From NCBI RefSeq assembly GCF_016741875.1, contig NZ_JAERRF010000023.1:62001-126000 (forward strand): 64,000 nt of DNA. Direction: 5' to 3'. This document shows positions 59,218-64,000 of this stretch, one piece after another. The notes beneath the pieces were generated by a model. That model worked only from the letters and a program-made list of their open reading frames with translations. It did not search any database and was not told the origin of the DNA. Every line of letters starts with the position of its first letter. Positions within the stretch are counted from its first letter, which is position 1. Both the position numbers and the translations under genes were made by a program. The DNA comes from Streptomyces coffeae (GTDB lineage: Bacteria; Actinomycetota; Actinomycetes; Streptomycetales; Streptomycetaceae).

Positions 59218-60278
59218 CGAGGCTCATCCCCTCGCCGCTCGTCGTCGACATCCGCCGGGGCGCGCTGGACGACCTCGCGGGCGTCCTGGCGGACCAGCGG
59301 ATCTCGTCCTCCGGCAAGCTGGCCGTCGCGATCAGCGGCGGCTCCGGCGCCGTACTGCGTGAGCGGCTGGCCCCGGCCCTGCCGGGCGCGAGCTGGTACG
59401 AGGTCGGCGGCGGCACCCTGGACGACGCGATCAAGCTCGCCGACGCCATGAAGTCCGGCCACTACGACGCGGTCGTGGGGCTCGGTGGCGGCAAGATCAT
59501 CGACTGTGCGAAGTTCGCCGCGGCGCGGATCGGCCTCCCGCTGGTCGCCGTCGCCACCAACCTCTCGCACGACGGTCTGTGCTCCCCGGTCGCGACCCTC
59601 GACAACGACGCCGGCCGCGGCTCGTACGGGGTGCCCAACCCGATCGCCGTGGTCATCGACCTCGATGTGATCCGTGAGGCGCCCGTCCGCTTCGTCCGCT
59701 CCGGTATCGGCGACGCCCTGTCCAACATCTCCGCGGTCGCGGACTGGGAGCTGTCCAACCGCGAGACCGGCGAGCAGATCGACGGCCTCGCGGCCGCGAT
59801 GGCGCGCCAGGCGGGCGAGGCCGTACTGCGCCACCCGGGCGGCGTCGGCGACGACGGCTTCCTCCAGGTGCTGGCCGAGGGTCTGGTGCTCACCGGTATC
59901 TCCATGTCGGTCGCGGGGGACTCCCGTCCGGCGTCCGGTGCCTGCCACGAGATCAACCACGCCTTCGACCTCCTCTTCCCCAAGCGCGCGGCGAGCCACG
60001 GCGAACAGTGCGGACTGGGCGGCGCGTTCGCGATGCATCTGCGCGGCGCGCACGAGGAGTCGGTGTTCATGGCCGAGGTGCTGCACCGGCACGGACTGCC
60101 GGTGCTGCCCGAGGAGATCGGCTTCACCGTCGACGAGTTCGTGCAGGTGGTGGAGTTCGCTCCGAAGACCCGCCCCGGGCGGTACACCATCCTCGAGCAC
60201 CTCGACCTCTCATCCGACGCGATCAGGGACGCATACGCCGACTATGCCAAAGCAGTCAGTCAAGCCATCAGTGGATGA
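59205..60278 (+). CDS. sn-glycerol-1-phosphate dehydrogenase-like protein (AraM/EgsA family)
   Basis: A 357-residue metal-dependent NAD(P) dehydrogenase. GLGGGKIID (residues 92-100) is the nucleotide-binding motif; Asp170, His248 (SGACHEINH) and His265 (SHGEQCG) are the likely metal ligands, and ATNLSHDG is typical of the family. Known members reduce dihydroxyacetone phosphate to sn-glycerol-1-phosphate, the archaeal lipid backbone enantiomer; B. subtilis AraM is a bacterial case. The GTG start lies inside the preceding gene. Next to a nucleotidyltransferase and CDP-alcohol transferases it probably supplies the phospho-polyol that is activated. A related polyol phosphate as product cannot be excluded. 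Confidence 0.87.
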   Translation: MPVLTRLIPSPLVVDIRRGALDDLAGVLADQRISSSGKLAVAISGGSGAVLRERLAPALPGASWYEVGGGTLDDAIKLADAMKSGHYDAVVGLGGGKIIDCAKFAAARIGLPLVAVATNLSHDGLCSPVATLDNDAGRGSYGVPNPIAVVIDLDVIREAPVRFVRSGIGDALSNISAVADWELSNRETGEQIDGLAAAMARQAGEAVLRHPGGVGDDGFLQVLAEGLVLTGISMSVAGDSRPASGACHEINHAFDLLFPKRAASHGEQCGLGGAFAMHLRGAHEESVFMAEVLHRHGLPVLPEEIGFTVDEFVQVVEFAPKTRPGRYTILEHLDLSSDAIRDAYADYAKAVSQAISG

Positions 60279-61035
60279 ACTCCGCCCGGTCGTTCACCCC
60301 GCTGGGGTGAAGGACCGGCGGAGCGGTGAGCACTGGGCCGGGCGCCTCTACATGCGCGAGATCTCGCTGCGCTGCGACCGGTACCTGGTGAACACGCGGG
60401 TCACGCCCAACCAGCTGACCTATCTGATGACCGTCTTCGGCGTCCTCGCCGCCCCGGCCCTGCTGGTGCCCGGGGTGGCGGGCGCCGTGCTCGGGGTACT
60501 GATGGTTCAGCTCTATCTGCTGCTGGACTGCGTCGACGGCGAGATAGCCCGTTGGAAGAAGCAGTTCTCGCTGAGCGGTGTGTATCTGGACCGCGTCGGC
60601 GCCTACCTGTGCGACGCCGCGGTGCTCGTCGGCTTCGGTCTGCGCGCCGCCGACCTGTGGGGCTCCGGGCGGATCGACTGGCTGTGGGCCTTCCTCGGCA
60701 CCCTCGCCGCGCTCGGTGCCATCCTGATCAAGGCCGAGACCGACCTCGTCGGTGTCGCCCGGCACCAGGGTGGTCTTCCGCCGGTCAAGGAGGCGGCCTC
60801 CGAGCCGCGCTCGTCCGGTATGGCGCTGGCCCGCAAGGCGGCCGCGGCGCTGAAGTTCCACCGGCTGGTCCTCGGGGTCGAGGCGTCGCTGCTCATCCTC
60901 GCGGCCGCGGTCGCGGACCAGGTGCGCGGCGACCTGTTCTTCACCCGTCTGGGCGTTGCCGTACTGGCGGGTATCGCCATCCTGCAAACCCTTCTTCATC
61001 TCGTGTCCATCCTCGCGTCGAGCAGGCTCAAGTGA
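60244..61035 (+). CDS. CDP-alcohol phosphatidyltransferase-like membrane protein with altered signature
   Basis: A 263-residue membrane protein with about six helices. Its signature begins normally: Asp95-x2-Asp98-Gly99-x2-Ala102-Arg103, Gly112 and Asp116 (LDCVDGEIAR to GVYLD), but the last Asp, expected four residues after Asp116, is Ala120. The catalytic base of the family is therefore absent, or Asp124 takes over. The ATG at 60244 lies 35 bp inside the upstream gene; GTG 60271 is an alternative start. It overlaps the glycosyltransferase gene by 4 bp. It is presumably a second transferase or an accessory subunit of the cluster. Confidence 0.85.
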   Translation: MPKQSVKPSVDELRPVVHPAGVKDRRSGEHWAGRLYMREISLRCDRYLVNTRVTPNQLTYLMTVFGVLAAPALLVPGVAGAVLGVLMVQLYLLLDCVDGEIARWKKQFSLSGVYLDRVGAYLCDAAVLVGFGLRAADLWGSGRIDWLWAFLGTLAALGAILIKAETDLVGVARHQGGLPPVKEAASEPRSSGMALARKAAAALKFHRLVLGVEASLLILAAAVADQVRGDLFFTRLGVAVLAGIAILQTLLHLVSILASSRLK

Positions 61036-61919
61036 GCGGCGCCACGATGACGGTCGGAGCGGTTGTCCTGACGATGGGCAACCGCCCCGAGGAGCTGCGT
61101 GCGCTGCTCGACTCGGTCGCCAAGCAGGACGGCGATCCGATCGAGGTGGTCGTCGTGGGCAACGGCTCGCCGCTGCCCGAGCTCCCCGAGGGCGTACGGA
61201 CCGTCGAGCTGCCCGAGAACGTGGGCATCCCGGCGGGCCGCAATGTCGGTATCGAGGCGTTCGGACCGGGCGGATCAGAAGTCGATGTACTGCTCTTCCT
61301 CGACGACGACGGGCTGCTGCCCGGTGTCGACACGGCCGAACTGTGCCGTCAGGCGTTCACCGCGGATCCGGAGCTCGGGATCATCTCCTTCCGGATCGCC
61401 GACCCCGACACCGGCGTCACCCAGCGTCGTCATGTACCCCGGCTGCGCGCCTCGGACCCGATGCGGTCCTCCCGGGTCACCACCTTCCTGGGTGGTGCCA
61501 ATGCGGTCCGCACCACGGTGTTCCAGCAGGTCGGCGGGTTGCCGGACGACTTCTTCTACGCCCATGAGGAGACCGACCTCGCCTGGCGGGCGCTGGATGC
61601 CGGCTGGATGATCGACTACCGGTCGGACATGGTGCTGCACCATCCGACCACCGCCCCGAGCAGGCACGCGGTCTACCACCGGATGGTGGCCCGCAACCGG
61701 GTCTGGCTGGCCCGGCGTAACCTTCCTGCCCTGCTGGTGCCGGTCTACCTGGGGGTCTGGCTGCTGCTCACCCTGGCCAGGCGGCCGTCGAAGACCGCGC
61801 TCCGTGCCTGGTTGGGAGGGTTCCGCGAGGGCTGGAAGACACCGTGCGGTCCCCGTCGCCCCATGAAGTGGCGTACGGTATGGCGCCTGACCCGACTGGG
61901 CCGCCCTCCGGTCATCTGA
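61032..61919 (+). CDS. family 2 glycosyltransferase
   Basis: A 295-residue GT2 enzyme. The N-terminal nucleotide-sugar domain has VGAVVLTMGNRPEEL, NVGIPAGRNVGIEA and the metal-binding FLDDDG; GGANAVRTTVF and the acceptor-side FFYAHEETDLAWRAL with the catalytic Asp follow. A short hydrophobic segment (LLVPVYLGVWLLLTLA) near residue 240 suggests membrane association. It resembles rhamnosyl- and galactofuranosyl-type transferases, so a cytosolic sugar addition to a membrane acceptor is likely. GTGA overlap with the preceding gene; 70 bp separate it from the ABC exporter genes. Confidence 0.9.
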   Translation: MSGATMTVGAVVLTMGNRPEELRALLDSVAKQDGDPIEVVVVGNGSPLPELPEGVRTVELPENVGIPAGRNVGIEAFGPGGSEVDVLLFLDDDGLLPGVDTAELCRQAFTADPELGIISFRIADPDTGVTQRRHVPRLRASDPMRSSRVTTFLGGANAVRTTVFQQVGGLPDDFFYAHEETDLAWRALDAGWMIDYRSDMVLHHPTTAPSRHAVYHRMVARNRVWLARRNLPALLVPVYLGVWLLLTLARRPSKTALRAWLGGFREGWKTPCGPRRPMKWRTVWRLTRLGRPPVI

Positions 61920-61989
61920 CAAGCTCGTACTGATACGCATCGGGCGCGACCCGGGGCGCCGCCCCGGTCAGCGCACCCTGAGGACGAAA

Positions 61990-62931
61990 GTGTCAACTGT
62001 GAGCGAGATTACGCACGACAGTGCGGTCGCCGTGAGTCCCACCTCACCCGACGACGGGCTGTCCCCGGCCGAGCTGGCCCGGAAGCACGGGCTGTCGGTG
62101 AGCGGTGCCCGGGTGGGGCTGGGCGATTACGTCCGGCAGATGTGGGGTCGGCGCCACTTCATCCTGGCCTTTTCGCAGGCCAAGCTCACCGCCCAGTACA
62201 GCCAGGCCAAGCTGGGCCAGCTGTGGCAGGTGGCGACGCCGCTGCTGAACGCCGCGGTGTACTTCTTCATCTTCGGCCTCCTGCTGGGCGGCAGGGGCGA
62301 GATGAAGAACGACATGTACATCCCGTTCCTGGTGACGGGTGTGTTCGTCTTCACCTTCACCCAGAACTCCGCCATGGCCGGGGTCCGGGCGATCTCGGGG
62401 AACCTGGGGCTGGTGCGGGCCCTGCATTTCCCGCGGGCCTCGCTCCCGATCTCCTTCTCGCTCCAGCAGCTCCAGCAGCTGCTGTTCTCGATGATCGTGC
62501 TGCTGGTGGTGCTGCTGGGCTTCGGGCATTTCCCGGCCCTGGCCTGGGTGCTGATCATCCCGGTGCTGGCGCTCCAGTTCCTCTTCAACACCGGGCTGGC
62601 GCTGATCATGGCGCGGATGGGGGCCAAGACGCCGGACCTGGCGCAGCTGCTGCCGTTCATCCTGCGCACCTGGATGTACGCCTCCGGCGTGATGTACCCG
62701 CTGGAGCACATGCTCGCCAAGGCCGGGGCGCACTCCTGGGTCTCCGACCTGCTGCTGGCGAACCCGGCGGCTGTTTACATGGATCTGATGCGGTACGCGC
62801 TGATCAACGACTACTCTTCGGCGAACCTGCCCCCGCACGTCTGGGCGCTGGCGCTGGGCTGGGCGGTGCTGGTCGGCGTCGCTGGCTTCGTGTACTTCTG
62901 GAAGGCAGAGGAGCAGTACGGCCGTGGCTGA
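61990..62931 (+). CDS. ABC-2 type exporter permease (TagG/Wzm-like)
   Basis: A 313-residue permease with six hydrophobic segments after a charged N-terminal extension of about 60 residues. The start of the domain (AKLTAQYSQAKLGQLWQVATPLLNAAVYFFIFGLLL) and the amphipathic interface helix typify polysaccharide and teichoic acid exporters. The GTG start has AGGA five bases upstream. It overlaps its ATPase partner by 8 bp. With the ATPase it should move the lipid-linked product of the cluster across the membrane. Confidence 0.92.
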   Translation: MSTVSEITHDSAVAVSPTSPDDGLSPAELARKHGLSVSGARVGLGDYVRQMWGRRHFILAFSQAKLTAQYSQAKLGQLWQVATPLLNAAVYFFIFGLLLGGRGEMKNDMYIPFLVTGVFVFTFTQNSAMAGVRAISGNLGLVRALHFPRASLPISFSLQQLQQLLFSMIVLLVVLLGFGHFPALAWVLIIPVLALQFLFNTGLALIMARMGAKTPDLAQLLPFILRTWMYASGVMYPLEHMLAKAGAHSWVSDLLLANPAAVYMDLMRYALINDYSSANLPPHVWALALGWAVLVGVAGFVYFWKAEEQYGRG

Positions 62932-63775
62932 GCAGATTCTCGACAAGGCCGCCAAGGACGGGACGGCGGACAAGGCGGATGCGGTGAGCGGGACCATGTC
63001 GACGACCGCCGCCGGGGCGCGCATTCCCACCGTCATCGCCGACGATGTGCACATCGTCTACCGGGTCAACGGCGGCCCGCGGGGCAGGGGCAGCGCCACC
63101 GCCGCCCTCAGCCGGATGCTCCGCCGGAAGAACGCCCCGGGGATGCGCGAGGTGCACGCGGTGCGCGGGGTCACCTTCGTTGCCTACCGCGGTGAGTCGA
63201 TCGGTCTGATCGGCTCCAATGGCTCCGGGAAGTCCACCTTGCTCAAGGCCGTCGCGGGGCTGCTGCCCACCGAGCGCGGCAAGGTCTACACCGACGGCCA
63301 GCCGTCGCTGCTCGGTGTGAACGCGGCGCTGATGAACGACCTGACCGGCGAGCGGAACGTGATACTCGGCGGACTGGCCATGGGCATGTCGCGGGAGCAG
63401 ATCCGCGAGCGCTACGAGGACATCGTCGACTTCTCCGGGATCAACGAGAAGGGCGACTTCATCACCCTGCCGATGCGCACCTACTCCTCCGGTATGGCGG
63501 CCCGGCTGCGCTTCTCGATCGCCGCGGCCAAGGACCACGATGTGCTGATGATCGACGAGGCGCTGGCCACCGGTGACCGGAAGTTCCAGAAGCGCTCCGA
63601 GGCCCGGATCCGCGAGCTCCGCAAGGACGCGGGCACGGTCTTCCTCGTCAGCCACAACAACAAGTCCATCCGGGACACCTGTGACCGGGTGCTGTGGCTG
63701 GAGAAGGGCGAGCTGCTGATGGACGGCCCGACCGACGAGGTCATCAAGGCGTACGAGAAGGAGACGGGCAAGTAG
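62924..63775 (+). CDS. ABC exporter ATPase (TagH/Wzt-like)
   Basis: A 283-residue ATPase. Walker A is GSNGSGKST, the signature YSSGMAARL, Walker B VLMIDEAL and the H-loop LVSHN. The insertion VHAVRGVTFVAYRGE and the short signature spacing match polysaccharide/teichoic acid exporter ATPases. There is no C-terminal carbohydrate-binding domain as found in some Wzt proteins, so substrate recognition may rest with the permease. An extra N-terminal segment of about 35 residues (AKDGTADKADAV) precedes the domain. It is the last gene before a strong terminator. Confidence 0.92.
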   Translation: MAEQILDKAAKDGTADKADAVSGTMSTTAAGARIPTVIADDVHIVYRVNGGPRGRGSATAALSRMLRRKNAPGMREVHAVRGVTFVAYRGESIGLIGSNGSGKSTLLKAVAGLLPTERGKVYTDGQPSLLGVNAALMNDLTGERNVILGGLAMGMSREQIRERYEDIVDFSGINEKGDFITLPMRTYSSGMAARLRFSIAAAKDHDVLMIDEALATGDRKFQKRSEARIRELRKDAGTVFLVSHNNKSIRDTCDRVLWLEKGELLMDGPTDEVIKAYEKETGK

Positions 63776-63799
63776 CCCCGCCTGCCCTCGGCTTGTTGA

Positions 63800-63837
63800 C
63801 GAGGCCCCGCCGGACTGAACCGGCGGGGCCTCGTCGT
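63800..63837 (+). terminator. hairpin terminator of the envelope cluster
   Basis: Perfect 16-bp arms, GACGAGGCCCCGCCGG / CCGGCGGGGCCTCGTC, with a 6-base loop, 24 bases after the ATPase stop. Confidence 0.9.
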
Positions 63838-63874
63838 ACGCATGGACGTCCAACTGCCCTCGTCTTGAATCCAG

Positions 63875-63904
63875 TTGCCCTCGAACATCCAGCCGATGTA
63901 TCCA
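63875..63904 (+). promoter_or_regulatory. candidate promoter for the gene at the right edge
   Basis: TTGCCC (63875-63880), 18-base spacer, TATCCA (63899-63904), giving a leader of about 70 bases. A CAACTG/CAGTTG dyad lies just upstream. Weak evidence. Confidence 0.3.
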
Positions 63905-63981
63905 GGGTGTTGCATCACGTATCTGTACGGGTGGGCACGAAGGCTCGTGCAGGTCCGCCCAACGGGAGGAGCAGCATCATC

Positions 63982-64000
63982 ATGAGGACACTTCACAGTG
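63982..64000 (+). CDS. start of a gene cut by the right edge
   Basis: ATG at 63982 with GGGAGGAG upstream; only MRTLHS is encoded before the window ends. Nothing can be said of its function. Confidence 0.5.

Noticed and set aside
1..64000. tRNA, rRNA, transposase or prophage genes
   Set aside because: No cloverleaf-like sequences, transposase motifs, phage structural genes or integrases were found in either strand.

Overview
The window is chromosomal DNA of a Streptomyces-type actinomycete. The evidence is very high GC with strong third-position GC in every real frame, XRE/DUF397 gene pairs, an SsgA-family sporulation protein, many GTG starts, ATGA/GTGA start-stop overlaps, and long GC-rich hairpin terminators. 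From memory the order (ssgD-like gene, beta-oxidation operon, SCO6745-family gene, idi, polar-lipid-type cluster) resembles the SCO672x to SCO675x stretch of S. coelicolor; this should be checked by alignment. I see no rRNA, tRNA, CRISPR array, transposase or prophage gene.

Layout. 1-1067: the end of an XRE/DUF5753 regulator with two tandem DUF397 genes. 1069-4338: a minus-strand set of a WXG100-like protein, a large WXG-headed DUF6571-like protein and a lipoprotein, possibly type VII secretion cargo. 4525-9145: a choline-oxidation-like module (GMC oxidoreductase, APC permease, aldehyde dehydrogenase). 9420-20296: a 1143-aa HEAT-like protein, a membrane-anchored HTH protein, a secreted protein, a GOLPH3-family protein, the SsgA-family protein, an ECF sigma factor fused to a zinc anti-sigma-like and membrane region, a ferredoxin/CDGSH-like protein and a secreted beta-propeller. 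20529-25210: YciI, endonuclease V, DUF1203, a DHDPS-family lyase coupled to a NanT-like sialate transporter, and MmcQ/YjbR. 25384-32093: a four-gene fatty-acid beta-oxidation operon facing a MerR regulator. 32298-42125: secreted beta-galactosidase, an MpaB/DUF2236 oxygenase-family protein and three secreted peptidases (M1, S15, M14). 42248-52900: a BCCT osmolyte transporter, D-amino-acid oxidase, an unknown protein, an ABC-F ATPase, Tex, an SCO6745-family protein and an enoyl-CoA hydratase. 53168-56322: an anti-sigma-like ATPase, IPP isomerase, a CDF cation exporter and GalE.

56591-63775 is the most interesting region: seven tightly packed genes encode two CDP-alcohol phosphatidyltransferase-type membrane proteins, a nucleotidyltransferase, a glycerol-1-phosphate dehydrogenase homologue, a family 2 glycosyltransferase and a two-component polysaccharide-type ABC exporter. 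Together they could make a nucleotide-activated polyol or glycerol-1-phosphate, load it on a membrane acceptor, glycosylate it and export it, which would be an uncharacterised envelope glycolipid or glycopolymer. The first gene has no ordinary start codon and the second phosphatidyltransferase lacks the last Asp of its signature. A strong terminator closes the cluster, and a new gene begins at the right edge.
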